A stretch of DNA of 64,000 nucleotides from Paramecium sonneborni (lineage: Eukaryota; Ciliophora; Oligohymenophorea; Peniculida; Parameciidae): contig CAJJDN010000016.1 in assembly GCA_905182985.1 (NCBI GenBank), positions 284,577 through 348,576 on the forward strand, in the 5' to 3' direction. Every line of letters starts with the position of its first letter. Within the stretch, counting starts at the first letter, position 1. Position numbers and translations under genes: made by a program. Under the pieces are notes generated by a model. The model was not told the origin of the DNA, did no database searches, and saw only the letters and a list, made by a program, of their open reading frames with translations. Of the stretch, positions 36,854 through 49,567 are shown piece by piece.

Positions 36854-38165
36854 TCATCTCCTTTTTTAAGGTTGTTTTGGAGGAATCTTTGCTTTTTAAG
36901 CACAAAATGGTATGTGTCTTTCAGCTGCTTACTAATTAAAGCTTCTTCCACAATAATTGCATTAAGTTAAGTTAGATTTACTTGCCTCTTGCATTGCATT
37001 CTAAATTATCATTAAATATTAACTTTTTAATCATTTGTCAACTTTCCACCTTTTGCAGCAATAATGGCAGCTCTAAAGGCTTCCGACTGCTTCTTCCAAT
37101 CTTGTTTTTTAGCTAATATAATTGAAAGACGAATACCTAAAGCTTTTTCATATTTTTAATCTATTTTATCTAAATTTTTAATGTGATTTACTTACTCATT
37201 ACTAATTATTCTATGTTTCTGAGCATCAAATTATTTTCTTTATTTTTGAAAAACTTTCACACAAATTTTTTCATGTTTTTATAAAGCTTATTTAGAAAAG
37301 GTTCTCCCACATCCTTTTGAACATTCATACAAAGGTTCTGGATTTTAAATTTTTATATTAGGTTAGTTGTCGCCCTTTTTAATTGGGATATCATCAATAG
37401 GATTGTGGTATTATTATGGAGGTTAATAAGAGGATTTTTCATTATTAACATTATTTTATTATTTGATATTAGTAGATTACTTATTTTATTGAACAGGAGG
37501 TTTTATTGATTAATTTGAAGGCTTATTATATCCACTTGATTAACCTTAGGTTCCTGATGGCGGTCTGTATTACTATTGTTTTTAAACCGATGTAGGTTAT
37601 TTAGAATTATATTGCTATTATTATTATTTTGGTTATCCATATTATTGATTTTAATAATCGTAGTCATCCTCAATTTTGCCATATTATTATCTACTAATTT
37701 ATGCTTAATTCATTTAAGGTTTAGGTTATATGCCTTATTAAATTTTTCTTGATCCCTCCTAGCTAGGGGGTTTATTGTTTGTAAATTATGAGGTTTAATT
37801 ATAGCCATACTTATCATAAGAAGGTTAGGGTTATTATTTTCCTAAAGAAGATTACCTGTTAGGCTAACCATTTTGAAAAACAATATCATTCATTTAAAAT
37901 TACTACTAACCAAATTATTGTTATCTTGCATTATTATTACCCAAATCAGCTTAATAATATTACTTTTAAGAATTTTAGCTTGGTGGCTTTTCATAATCTT
38001 TGGATACTTTATATAAGTACCATAATTTGTTTTAGTACCTAAAGCCATTTCTCCAGTAGCAGCCAATTTTCGTTCTGCTCTCATCTAGGCGGCTTTTTCC
38101 ATTTGCTCCTTTTTTTTCAATGCCCACTGATTAGCTTATTGAGAAGCATTAGAAGTTGGTTTCAT
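36854..38165 (-). CDS. C2HC zinc-finger protein, ZC2HC1/ZNF474-like
   Basis: A 418-residue protein with introns 38007-38038 (32 nt) and 37001-37023 (23 nt, GTTAAT donor). The N-terminus is Lys/Ala rich, then residues 50-225 form a Gln/Pro/Tyr-rich disordered tract. Two C2HC fingers lie near 238-258 (CSKGCGRTFSKQALQKHEKI, then C) and 372-392 (CNYCGRSFNQQAAERHIPFC). The second is the textbook C..CGR.F...A..RH...C form of ZC2HC1. The family is often ciliary or RNA associated, but its function is poorly defined. Splicing the second intron is required to reach finger 2. It converges on the CDPK with 47 bp between stops. Confidence 0.82.
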
Positions 38166-38205
38166 GAATTTTCTTTTATTATTTTTTAATAATTTTTAAC
38201 CGATA

Positions 38206-40194
38206 ATGAGTGGATCAATTTCATCTTCTGATTCTGAGGAAACATCTTTTGTGTTAACTGAATAAGAAAGAATTTTAAAGAGTTCAAACATATTCAAATA
38301 AAAAGAACAAAGTAATAACAAATGTGCCAAACATCCAAATAAAAAAGTAAATGTTATAAATTAACATAGGCAAAATATTATGTATAATGTGATAAAAGTA
38401 AATAATTTTGTTCAAAATGTGCCCTAAATTTAGCACTAAAAGGTTTGAAAATAGAGGAAAAGTAGGAGAATCAACATGAAATTCAAAGATAGTAACGAAT
38501 ACATCGATTTTAAGAACTATTGTTATAAATAAAAAAATAATGCACAAATAAATCTTTGGAGTTTAATAACATAGAGGAAATATCTAGTAAGCAACTTTTG
38601 GAACATTAAGAGAATTGTTCATAATTCTTTGATTCTGTTATTTAGACTGCAAATTAATTAAAGTAAACTTATTTATAAAAATTCTAAAACGATCATCAGC
38701 TGTTATTAAAATCAATTCAAACTAAAAATATTTAAATTAAGCAAATAGATGCCTAATTAAAATAATTTTAAATTGACATTGAAAAAAATCATGAAAATAT
38801 AGTAAAAAAAATGGATATGAAACCTTTTGAAGACATTATGAGTCGTTATGAAAAGAGAGTTTTACAAACAAAAGAATAATTATAAGAATGTAATTAAGAA
38901 TTTTAAGTAAAACCAATTAAATTTGAGCAAAGTTAAATTTTGGCTGATATGAATAAAATGTGTTATAATTTGCTATTATTAAAAAGCGATGATTCATCAA
39001 CATCTGATTCTGTGTAAATAAAATTGGAAAATAGTCCAAAGATTAGATAGAATACAAATAATTCTCCTGTAGATATGAAAGTGTTTGAGATTTTAGAAGC
39101 AGAAGATATATATTAGAGTACATATTCAAATCCAATAAAAGATCATACATAATCTCCAATTACAATTCATTAATAGCAATAACAATAAATTTAAAAATCT
39201 AGAACAAATGCTTATTCAAATCCTACTTCAACTATATAAAACTCAAGAAGAGAAAGTCGAACAAATACACCTGAAAGTTGGTAATAAAAAACATTTATTC
39301 AAAAAAACAATCCAATTATAACACCAAATGAAAGAGATAGCTACAAACATAATATTAGTTTAGGAGAATAAGTTAATTCATAAAAATGTTTAAATAAATA
39401 ATTGGAATTGAATGAAAAATATTTTGTTTAACAAAATGAAAAGTAAAAAACTTCTTCTGAATTTGATAAACTTAATGAATAATCAAACTAATTATTGATA
39501 AATAATCTAAGTTAGTTTTGTATGTAGAAAAATAGTAAAGATACAGATAGGAAAAGCTTTGAAGAAAAAGAATAATTAACTCCTAAACACCAGAAAAACA
39601 TGACATCTGTAGGTCCATAAACTTTTAAACTTATCACTAATCATGCTAGTCAAAGATGTATATCTATTTAATTATATCTAAGCTTAATACTAGTATCCTT
39701 AAGTAAATAATAATTTATTTGAACAAAAAAGTTAAAAAGAATTCTAAAAAACTAATTATGATTCTTTACCTAATCAAAAATCATTAACTCCACTTCATTA
39801 AGAACCTTAATCAAGAAATAATTAATAATAATAACATTAAAAGATTGATTTCCAATAGAATAGAAGATCAAATTCTAAATAACCAAAATAACCTTCATTT
39901 GATCAAATTGAAGGTAAAAGGTAGTTTATATAAGCAAATATTAATTCATAATAATATATTTCATAACCTAGTTAACATGCTTCAAATGAAGACACTTTAA
40001 AAGATAGAATTTTAAAAGAACTTTGTAGTCATCCTGGTGAGTCTATTTATAATTAAGTTTTAAAATTGAATAGTTAACAAAAATTAAAAAATCAAAAGTT
40101 AATCTCTAAAGAGAATGTTGAGCAATCAACAACTGTCAGAACTAAAAATGGTAATGGATTTTTATGTGTTAAAAAGTAATCTTATCAATAATGA
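38206..40194 (+). CDS. B-box zinc-finger coiled-coil protein with long Ser/Gln/Asn tail
   Basis: A 646-residue protein with introns 38347-38369 (23 nt) and 39658-39682 (25 nt). The first intron lies inside the zinc finger; splicing gives CAKHPNKKAKYYVQCDKSKQ and FCSKCALNLA, a compact B-box-type C/H site at about residues 41-70. A coiled coil covers about 95-250. The remaining 400 residues are disordered, rich in Ser, Gln and Asn, with many possible phosphosites. No RING is present. It is divergent from the C2HC gene with 40 bp between ATGs. A scaffold or cytoskeletal role is inferred, without specific evidence. Confidence 0.78.
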
Positions 40195-40363
40195 ATATAA
40201 ATAAATTATTGACTTTATGCATTTTATTGAAAAATATTTATAATTTTCTCTTTATACTTCTATATTTAACGGATTTAAGAAAGCTAAGTTAAATTATACA
40301 TATCAAAGGTTATATTAATTGAAAGACTACTAAATAACAAATAAGACATTATTTATTTTTAAA

Positions 40364-41068
40364 TCATACTTCTAATTAGCAGATTGGACATTTCTTTTAA
40401 CTGAGAAGCCATTTTTTTATACACTTAGAATGATATTGATGTCTACACTTTAATTCTCGAACTTTTTCATTTTTTTCAATATCATTGTAGCATATAGTGC
40501 ATCTAAAGATTTAATTAAGTATTACGGGTCTTTTTATTTATGAATTACTTTTCTCTTTGGAATTCTTTTTATTTCCTCTTTTGATAGCCCTTTAGAAACA
40601 TGCCCAATTTTCTCTTATAATTCTAATAATTCTTCATATGTCATCCCATCTGTTTAGAATTATTATTGAGGCATCATTGCTTCCTGTATAAACTCATAGT
40701 ATTATTATTATCTAAGTTATCTTTGTAATTCATGAACCATCAGCATCTCTTAAGTTGGTCCCCTCACTTACGATTAAAGATTGAGATATTTAGATTGTAA
40801 TTTTTTATATTCCTCTTATAAAACTTTATATTATTCTTTAAATGCCAAAAGTTCAGATTTGAGTTATTCATTTTCCTATTGAAAAATAATAATTTAAAAT
40901 AACCCTTTTTAGTTTATCATCATTATTAACAACTATTTTTTGCATTTATTGTTATTGCTATGGTTTTAAACTATCCTCTCTTATTTATCTGGGTACTAAT
41001 GTTTGGGCTTTCTAACCAGCATTAGAAATCCTGAACTATTTCTATCTCTAATCAAACTTATAATCCAT
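40364..41068 (-). CDS. RING-H2 E3 ubiquitin ligase
   Basis: A 217-residue protein using introns 40876-40903 (28 nt, GTTATT donor) and 40504-40526 (23 nt). The N-terminal half is Gln rich and coiled coil (ENEQLKSELLAFKEQYKVLQ). The C-terminal RING-H2 domain reads CTICYNDIEKNEKVRELKC, then RHQYHSKCIKKWL and KKCPICQLEV, i.e. C-x2-C-x14-C-x1-H-x2-H-x2-C-x10-C-x2-C, complete for two zinc ions. The second intron removes the bases just before the first Cys pair; unspliced, the RING is out of frame. RING-H2 proteins recruit E2 enzymes; partner and target are unknown. Confidence 0.9.
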
Positions 41069-41282
41069 TTGTTAAAACAAAAAATAATTAATGAACGAAA
41101 ATATTATTTCTAATAAGCTTTAACGATAGTTAGAAAATACTTTTAGAAAATAATCCATCTATGATTATTAATCAATTAAAACATAATTAGAACACATATA
41201 AAAGATTATATACAAATAAACTAAAGATTTTCTGTATGAAATTATAAAAATAATTAATGATTATATAAATAAAGAGAATAAA

Positions 41283-42846
41283 TCAAATTTATTGTTTAGA
41301 AAAATGATTGCTAACTTTAGTGTCTATCCAATCATAAAATTCTTAATTTTCAATATATTTAGGATACCAAAGGCTCTTATTGAAATCTTTGGTAATTTTT
41401 TACATTTTTTCAAATAACGTACTAGCCATCTAAATTTCAATATGTTTTAAATACTTTTCTAGCAACAAGAGCGACTAATGCTTTTGGAATGTATCTGCAT
41501 TAAGGATCAGAATTAGTTACCGCTCTAACTCTGCATTTATTATCAGAAAGAGGTGTTAATTCGAAAACATAATAATTAAGAATCAAGTTTACAAATTTTC
41601 TTTTATCCTTTGATAAATCAATATTATGTAGTTTAAGGAATTCAAGATCATTATCAACAGATTTGCATAAAAAGACAATAGTGCCATTTATATTCAGTCT
41701 ATCTATGCCTTCTCCGACAAAGACTGCTTTCCTATCTGAAATTAATGGGAAGTAGACTTAAATATCACAAATTTTGCAGCATTTTCCAATCCTTTTAGGC
41801 ATTGAAGATCTAACACAAAAAGGAACATAATTTTGATAGAGTTCGATTTCATTAATTAAAGCCATTAATTTAGTGATATTAGCTTCAAAGACTGAATCCA
41901 TAAAGAGAGTTACTGTTGAATTTTTTGAATCAATTTTATATTTGATAACCAATGATTTAGTATTTTTTTCAATAACCCAACCATCTGATTCTAATTCATT
42001 AAGATTAAGCTACATAGTGGCGTATTTGTCTTATATCATAGAAATAAAGTTTCCATATAAATCATAGAACCAACCTTCTAATATCTAATTATTCTAAATT
42101 TCAGTCTTGGCTTATTAAATTACATAATATGCCTAATTTAGAGTAAACTATTACGTCATCCAATTAAGCTTCATTAAAATAATAGTTTTGAGATTGTTAC
42201 ATTCTTTATTCAATAACAGTTTTCAAATCACTTTAAGGACTCTTTTCAAAATTGATTTAAGAAATGTAACTCTTCTCATCAAACTCTCGAATGACTTTTA
42301 ATTTTTAGTCTTCAAATTCAGAGATGCTATTAACTCTTTCTCTAATTTCATTAACCATCAAAGATTAAGAACCAGTCATAATAAATTCATGTTTCATTGG
42401 CTATTCATCAAGAATACAACTGGCTGCTTTTTTCTCGACTTTTGTTTTTTTTTATTTCTATTTAATCAATTTAGGCACAGTTTGTATTTTGATTGGATGG
42501 ATAACTTATATTATTGGAATTATCAAATACATTCATCATATTCAATTAACATTTCTTAGATTGTAGTATCTTCTACTGCTTTCTTCTAAAGATTTTTAAA
42601 TGATTCATATATCTAAATATATGTAGAAAATACTTCATCTTGATTTGTTAATGACCTTATCTGTTAATTTAATTAAACTTAAAATGTTTAATAGAGAGGG
42701 TAAATAAATTAACAATGGTTAAAAGCTGTATACTCTGAAACTATAGTTTCAAACTATTTATTTATAAAAAGTTTTACATAAAATTGTAACATCTCAAGTC
42801 TTTATTAAGAATTTAATTGTTCAAAATCTTGTGGGATTTCAATCAT
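41283..42846 (-). CDS. START-like lipid-binding domain protein
   Basis: A 496-residue protein with introns 42505-42530 (26 nt), 42133-42154 (22 nt) and 41430-41454 (25 nt). The first 200 residues are helical and polar. From about residue 245 the sequence resembles a START domain: GWVIEKNTKSLVIKYKID, then VFEANITKLMALINEIELYQ, YVPFCVRSSM, VGEGIDRL and KCRVRAVTNSDPQCRYIPKA. START domains form a helix-grip cavity for sterols or phospholipids; the ligand cannot be told. The C-terminus ends KSLWYPKYIENQEFYDWI. Family similarity is judged by eye and is moderate. Confidence 0.72.
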
Positions 42847-43623
42847 AGTTGTGTAGAAATAATAATAATGATTATTAAAATTAATTCCTAAATTCCTTAA
42901 AAATTTGAATTAGAATTTCCGATTTTCTTTAATTATCAATTTAAAAAATCATTAATTTAATATACTCATACTACATTATTCAGAAGACACAAAATATCTT
43001 AATTATTATTGCACAAGAGATAGAACCTATTATAAGTTTGTACTCACAAAAATCTTATTGAATTAAAGAGAAAAATCTCATAAAACCTTCGTAAATTTTA
43101 TCATAATTGATCTATGCTCTTACTAGTAGAGTTTATTTTTTTTTTAATTTTTACCTGAATATAACTTTATATGAGCGTAACCTTTATCCAGTATTATTCA
43201 AAAATAAAATGTAACCTTATATTAAATTTTGAAAAAATTTACAAGGCTACAACAATATATCCAAAATATTAATTTCTCTTAATTTCTTGGTAAATTAGAA
43301 ATTAATTAAAGAAGATAAGTTAAAAAAATATTGTTTTTGTGTTCATCTCACCGTATCCTTTAATTACAATATTTTAAATGAAATTAGGAGAGAGAGACAA
43401 TAATTTAAATAAAAATTATATAAAATTTAAGAATTATTTCATCGATGGATTAAGATCAAACTTATTAGATTATTTTAATTTTGTAATTCATTTATTTAAA
43501 TAAAATATCTGAAACACAATTTAAAATGTATTAATCATAAGAGAAAAGGATAAATAAATATATTTATTAATATACAAGATTAACTGATATTTAACATTAA
43601 ATTGTAATAAATATTGATAAAAA
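42847..43623. other. Intergenic, nothing recognised
   Basis: A 777-bp A+T-rich stretch between the start of the START-like gene and the stop of the next minus-strand gene. No ORF with good composition or RNA gene was found. Confidence 0.5.
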
Positions 43624-44514
43624 TCAAATAGTACTCTATTGAGAAAAATATTCTCTACTCAACTTAAGCAGTTCCTAAAACTCTTTGATATTTAGGTTTG
43701 CAATTCCCCTGACGGCTATTAACCAATCTTTTATTCTACAATAACCCCCTTAGATAGGAGCAATCAACTGATTAGTTAATTTAGAAATAATAAATCCTTC
43801 AGATAAAACATAAGCCATGTCTGGAGTTGCAGCTAATAAAATTTCATGCTAAGTTTATCGTTTCACTTCATTAGTCCTTTTATTTTCATTGAATTTTCTA
43901 GTTTCATAAATGTATTCCAAAAATATATTTGCCTTATATTAAACTCTTGGTTAAGTTTAGGTTTATATTAAGATTCTCTTTTTTATTTATGACTAATAAC
44001 ATACAGCAATTAACCATTCTGATAACTAATGTTTAATCTTAATAATTACAAGAATCAATGTAAATTTAATCTTTTCTATATACTTTGGGTCTTTAGCATA
44101 AAGTTCTCCATAATTTAATTAATCACTCCAGATTTTAAAAGAACGATATATTTCTTGATTCCTATCCAAAAATACTTCAAGTTCCCCTTAAGTTTCCGCT
44201 ATTATTCTATAGGCTTAATCACATTTGTCATAATTTCTTATGTAATCTAATGTAATTGTTTATTTTTTCTAATTCTATTATGGAAGGCTTTCCTTAACTT
44301 CTTCATAGGGTTACTCTTATTCCATTTCAAAATTAAACTAAATTTCGCCTGGTTCTTCATATATATTTTAATCTACATCTCCATAAACAGAATAGATATC
44401 GATAAGATCTATTCCTTTATCTAATTCTGATGTATTCAATTGTTCATAAAGAGAGGGTTAACTATCTATTAGTTGAATTACTTTTTGTAAAAGTTCTTAA
44501 TTTATGATTGACAT
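43624..44514 (-). CDS. Hypothetical protein
   Basis: A single open frame of 297 codons (296 residues) from ATG 44514 to TGA 43624-43626. It begins MSIINQELLQKVIQLIDSQP. The N-terminal 90 residues are acidic and Gln rich, and the C-terminal part looks folded (ILLAATPDMAYVLSEGFIIS, IQGGYCRIKDWLIAVRGIAN). A 24-nt candidate intron at 44026-44049 would leave the frame unchanged. No family is recognised. The paired aromatic and glycine motifs in the C-terminal half suggest a globular domain. Confidence 0.65.
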
Positions 44515-44578
44515 TGAAGTTAATTTTTTTAATGATTATTTATTATATAATTTCTATTTAAAATTAGTTCATATAATG

Positions 44579-46215
44579 TCAAATTAATTGTTCTATTTTC
44601 ATTTATTAAGGTTAAGGTTTTAATTATAATTTATAATCTCTTTAAGCTGCTTAAATAGCCTTAACTTACCAATGAATTAAATTATTAACCTTGTATCTAC
44701 TGGTTTATGGTTTTGGAGTTAATAATTAAATAAAACTTGGATTTCCACTTTAATTTCTCGAAGTAAGAGAAGATTAATTATTAATCTAAATTGCATTCAA
44801 ATTCAAAGCTGGAACATTCTTTTTTACTCTTTCAGTTTTAGCAGATTTTTCTGATTTATAAATCATTAACTTTTTTAGATCAAGTGCTTTAACTAATTAT
44901 TACTATTTTTCCAATGATTTTTTATTATGTTAAGAATTTGTTTCATTAGGTTTAGAACCCAGAAACTTATTTCTTGGAGTGTAAGCTTTTTAAATAGCAA
45001 TTTTACTATTAGTTATTTTAATAGATTAATTAGAAGTACTTTTGAAGGAATCAACTTATTATATATGCCTTTAAGATAGAGGCTAATTAAATTTACTTAA
45101 AATTTAATGTAAAGCTTTGCTATCTAAAGAAACAATTTTTTAAGTATTTTTATTCTTCTCAATTTCTTAGAGAGACTTGATTATTTTTAATTCTAATTAT
45201 TTAATTTCAGGTATTAATTTTTTTTAATCATATGGTATATTTCGTGAATTACTTTTATTTTCTACCTTAATTTTTTTTGTTGTTGAACATTTATTTATTA
45301 ATTGCAATAAATTGTCTTTTACTAAATGAGTATCGATTGTTTTTTCCTTTGATAGTGATGAATGTTTATGATTAACTCTACTTAATGAATAAGAAGGATA
45401 TCTAGCTGATAAAGGCATTTTAGCTTCTTAAGGATTCTATTAGATTCTTGATGATAATGATAGACCTAATTCATCTAGCTTTAACTGCTTTTTGAAATTG
45501 GCTTTTGATTTCTTAAAAACCTAATAATTTTTAATTTAAGGTGTGCTAATCATATTGATTATTTTAATAATCTCACTTTGCTATTCTTCTTAGATTTAAG
45601 TTATTTTGCTGATCTCAATTTATTATTTTGATTCCTACCTTGTAATGTCCTTCAATATATTCTCAACATTTGTATTCACATTTGAGGTTGAACTACTACT
45701 ATCTGATCTAGGTGTACTTTGAGTTTCTATTGGCTTATCACCAACTATTCCTTTTTAGGGTAATTAAGGATTTTATTTATTTTCAAACTCTATTTATTTC
45801 TAGATTCTATAATAATCTAATTTTCTACGCTTATCATAATAATAATTTAGAGTTTAGAGTATTTATTTAGATAATGAAAATCTCGGAAGATCCTTATGAA
45901 ATTTATAAAACTCCTTAAGTAATCTCATTTTATTATCATACACTTCATAAATATAAAATCTTTTAAGGTATTCATCTTCATCATCGTAATGTAGATAATC
46001 CTATTATTAGATCGCTTTGATACTTAAAACAAAATTACAGATGAAGTTCGTTGCTTACTTAAAATCTCGTTAATTTCTCTAGTATAATAGTAGTTTTGTG
46101 AAGATGCATATTTATGATAGAGGGTATGGTTAATGATATTATTTGAATTCCACTCAGATTAATAGTTTTTTACAAACCCTAAGGTCTGTAATTAACAACT
46201 ATGTATTTTTTTCAT
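44579..46215 (-). CDS. Hypothetical Ser/Lys/Gln-rich protein
   Basis: A 537-residue protein with one 23-nt intron (46001-46023), without which the first exon runs into a TGA. The N-terminus (MKKIHSCQLQTLGFVKNYQS) leads into a helical region (MRLLKEFYKFHKDLPRFSLS), then long disordered Ser/Thr/Asn/Gln-rich sequence (TQSTPRSDSSSSTSNVNTNV) with many basic stretches and a short C-terminal helix (NNLIHWQVKAIQAAQRDYKL). No zinc, membrane or enzyme motif. It could be a cytoskeletal or ciliary protein, but nothing proves this. Confidence 0.68.
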
Positions 46216-46263
46216 ATTAAATATATATATTTGATTTCCTGAATTGAAAATAATATATATTTA

Positions 46264-46515
46264 ATGTAGGATGACTTAAATTCCAGCCTTGACTCTTTAG
46301 AATTAGAATTATATCATAGACCCAATCCTAAAATCAAAGCTATTCTAAACTTTCTAAGATCAAGAAATCTAAAATTCTGTACAGACCCTCGTAACAAAGA
46401 AGAAGATTATTACTCTAAAATTGTTAATAGAGAAGATAATAAAGATCTTGGATTGGTGAGAAATAAGTTTTTAATGAGAAATACTAAACATTTTACAACC
46501 CAATCAAATTAATGA
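46264..46515 (+). CDS. Small hypothetical protein
   Basis: An 83-residue intronless ORF, ATG-TAG start context (M-Q-D-D-L) to TGA 46513-46515. Product: MQDDLNSSLDSLELELYHRP, then KIKAILNFLRSRNLKFCTDP and a basic C-terminus. The composition is protein-like and it is divergent from the gene at 46215 with 48 bp between starts. No family is recognised. Confidence 0.55.
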
Positions 46516-47844
46516 TGATAATATGCGTATTCATCTTTCCTTCCTAATCATCAATTAAGTATTTAAAAATTTCGATCTTTATTCAATATATATTTAAATC
46601 ATATAAGGAAATTAATAAAAAATAATCAATTAATTTTTTTCTAATTATTTTATAATGATACATTTCGTTGTCATTTTAGCGATACTATTAATTGATAATT
46701 TTAAACATCAATATTATTTAATTACAATTACTTTAGAATATAATAATAGGAAAATTGAAATTTAAGATAAGTTTATTATTAAAGTTTAAATTAATGTAAA
46801 TTTACTCAAATTCATTTCTATATCATAAGTGATAACTCAACAAATGTTTATTAATCTAACATACTATAGCAAAGTAATGTAAATAAATGATTCTGAAAAC
46901 AAATTGCCAACTCTCCTTACAATCTAGTAAATTACTTTAGAAAATCTTTTAATTATTATGGCCTTTCTTCCATAACTCTAGAATTGTATAATATCATAAA
47001 CTATTGGATTGGAGTACCTTTAAATTCTGGAGAAGATTTTGCCAAACAAATTAACTCATTTTATTTGAATGCTTCAAAATCTAAAGTTTCCAATTCTTTG
47101 AATTCTTCAATCCTCTATACTGGTCTAAAATTTTTTGAAGGACCACAATAAAATTATTTTTAACTCATTAGATTAGAGATTTATTAATCTTATTCAAGAG
47201 GAAGATCTAAAAGTAGATTTAATAATTATTACTATTTTTTTAGTAAAACTCTGAATTAGATTGAGAAAAAAGCGTTAAAAACATGAAACACTCTAATTAA
47301 TTTTAATTAATGGCTTTATAATGTCTAAAAACATTAGATAAGATCTTTGGTTATTATCTGAAATAAGCAATATGCAAGACTTTTTCATTTTAATAATGGG
47401 TAAATTTATAGCTGTATTTAGTTTTATGAAATAAGAGTAAATGTAATATCAATTATTAAATGGAATTTGTCTTTAATTTCGGACAAAATATACATTACTT
47501 TTCAAAAGATTATTATTATGTTCCATTTTTTAGAAATATTAAAGTATTGATTCTTGATAAAATGAAAATGTAGTTTACTTTTGTATACATATATTATAAA
47601 AGGCTGTGAATTATTCTTTTTAGCTACCAACATGTTAGAAACCAGCTGAATTATCTGAAATATGCAAGAACAATAAAGATAATTTTCCTTCCAAAGTTTA
47701 AAAATGGCTTAATAATTTTAGTTCAAGTTTTGGATTCATAAAATAAATAATTTAAATAAAGAGTCTAGAAAGTATGTTTAATTCTTTGAATGGAATCGAA
47801 GAAATATTTTTAGTTTTCTTGTTTATAAATAATTAAAAATAATA
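46516..47844. other. Gene-poor stretch with open but startless frames
   Basis: In 1329 bp I could not build a convincing gene. One plus-strand frame around 46900-47280 looks protein-like (SSITLELYNIINYWIGVPLN, SGEDFAKQINSFYLN) but has no ATG after its upstream TGA. Another from ATG 47460 (MEFVFNFGQNIHYF) with a possible 20-nt intron competes with a second open frame over the same bases. With TGA as sole stop and strong A+T bias, chance frames are long. It may hide a small gene, a pseudogene or nothing. Confidence 0.3.
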
Positions 47845-48168
47845 ATGTACTAATAATCAATCACTTAGCCATTTACGCGGTAACCCATTTTTGTTCAAAC
47901 ATAATATATTGCTTAATAATAAATTCCTAGAGTTTAATAGCAAAGATCAATTACTCCTATTCCACATAAACCAAATGCTTATACAGTATCATTTACTTCA
48001 AGGGATGATTTCACTCAAAGAGGAACAAATTTACCTTGTAATATGATTAGTGAAGATTCATAATTTATGAAAGCATTAATGGAAGAAAACTATCTATTAA
48101 AATAGTAAGTTGAATTAAAAAGAGCAGAATTAAAAAAAATAATAGAACAATACAATTAATGTTAATGA
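47845..48168 (+). CDS. Small Gln-rich protein with C-terminal coiled coil
   Basis: A 107-residue intronless ORF. The N-terminal half is Gln/Pro/Thr rich (MYQQSITQPFTRQPIFVQTQ, QQQRSITPIPHKPNAYTVSF); the C-terminal 45 residues form a predicted helix (FMKALMEENYLLKQQVELKR). It lies 46 bp before the S11 peptidase gene. No family was recognised. The in-frame Gln codons are almost all TAA/TAG, as in its neighbours. Confidence 0.55.
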
Positions 48169-48214
48169 ATATTGATAATGAGCTATTTATTTCTTATTTT
48201 ATTATTTATTTAAA

Positions 48215-49256
48215 ATGAATGAGAATAAATCTTTGCATGCCAAAAGATAGTCAGCATTATCATTATGTATCAATTTTTATATAAAAATAGTAAATCCTCC
48301 ACAAACATCAGCTATTTCTTGGTGTATTGTAACATAAATGGGAGATGAACTAGCAAGCAAATCTCCTTCTTTGAAGTTAGAAGTTGCAAGTCTTACCAAA
48401 ATAATGACTGCCTATACATCCATATAATTATGTGAAGAATTAAATCTTGATTATGTAATTCTTGCTTATGAATCTAATTTTAGAATGAAACATATATTTG
48501 TATTCCTAGAATTGCTACACAAATTGGAGGGACATCTGCTTTTTTAAAAAGAGATGACATTTTATCTTTAGAAGAATTGTTATATGCATTAATGTTACCT
48601 TCTGGAAATGATGCTGCAATATCAATTGCACTACATTTTGGATCACTTTTAAATACTTAAAGAAAACAAAAGATTGCCAGTTATATTATATGTGATACTA
48701 TCTAAGGATTTTATGATGATACATAAATGAATAATATGAATAGATTTGTCAGATAAATGAATGAAAATGCATTGAAATTAGGCATGAGAGATTCTTAATT
48801 TTCAAATCCACATGGTCTCAGTTCAAAAGTATATTTCTAATACTTAATTATATATAGGCTAATAAATCAACCGCATCAGATATGTGTAGAATGAGTTCAG
48901 CTTATTTAAAGATTCCCATTTTAAAATAAATTTGCAATAGTAAATCCTATTGTTGTAGAAATTATGAATGGTTTAATACAAATTTATTATTGAATTTTGA
49001 GAATTATTAAGGAATAAAAACTGGAATTACACCAAATGCTGGTGCTTGTCTTGCCGTCTCTTATGAAAGTTTGTTAGGATCTATAATAGTTGTATTAATA
49101 GGAGCAAAAGATTAAAAAAGAAGATTTGAAGAAACTGACAAACTTATAAATTGGGTGTCTAAAGAATATATATTATTTTATAATAAAACTATGTATGCTC
49201 CACCTAGAACTGCCTAAAGCAAAGGTAGATCGTTTATTATCAAAAAATAAGTATGA
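48215..49256 (+). CDS. D-Ala-D-Ala carboxypeptidase-like serine peptidase, family S11
   Basis: A 327-residue protein with two 29-nt introns (48455-48483 and 48829-48857). All three penicillin-binding-protein motifs are present and in order: SxxK as ASLTKIMTAY (about residue 60), SxN as MLPSGNDAAISIALHFG (about 120), and KTG as GIKTGITPNAGACLAVS (about 245). In bacteria, S11 enzymes trim peptidoglycan stem peptides. A ciliate has no peptidoglycan, so a role on ingested bacterial walls or another acyl-peptide is inferred. No clear signal peptide is visible (MNENKSLHAKRQSALSLCIN). The ciliate-type introns and TAA/TAG Gln codons show it is resident, not contamination. Confidence 0.9.
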
Positions 49257-49567
49257 TAAAATAGATTACATTATATATTCTCTATCATTAATTTACTAAA
49301 AATTATCAAATTATTCAAAACTTGCTCGTATAACTTATAAAGTACAGAGAATTAATTAATAAACTTGATTATGTTTACTGAACTAAAATTATTTAATCAT
49401 GTTAAATTTAATCAATATAAAAGTAATAGATATAACTCATAACTTCTTGTATAAAACATATTACTAAAATATTTTTGAGTATTTATTTTAATTATATAAT
49501 CTTATAATTGTAATATTTATATGTCTTAAAAAAATTAAATTTTAGTTATATTTATATTGATTGAAAA
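49257..49567. other. Intergenic, nothing recognised
   Basis: A 311-bp A+T-rich spacer between two plus-strand genes, with nothing recognisable. Confidence 0.5.
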
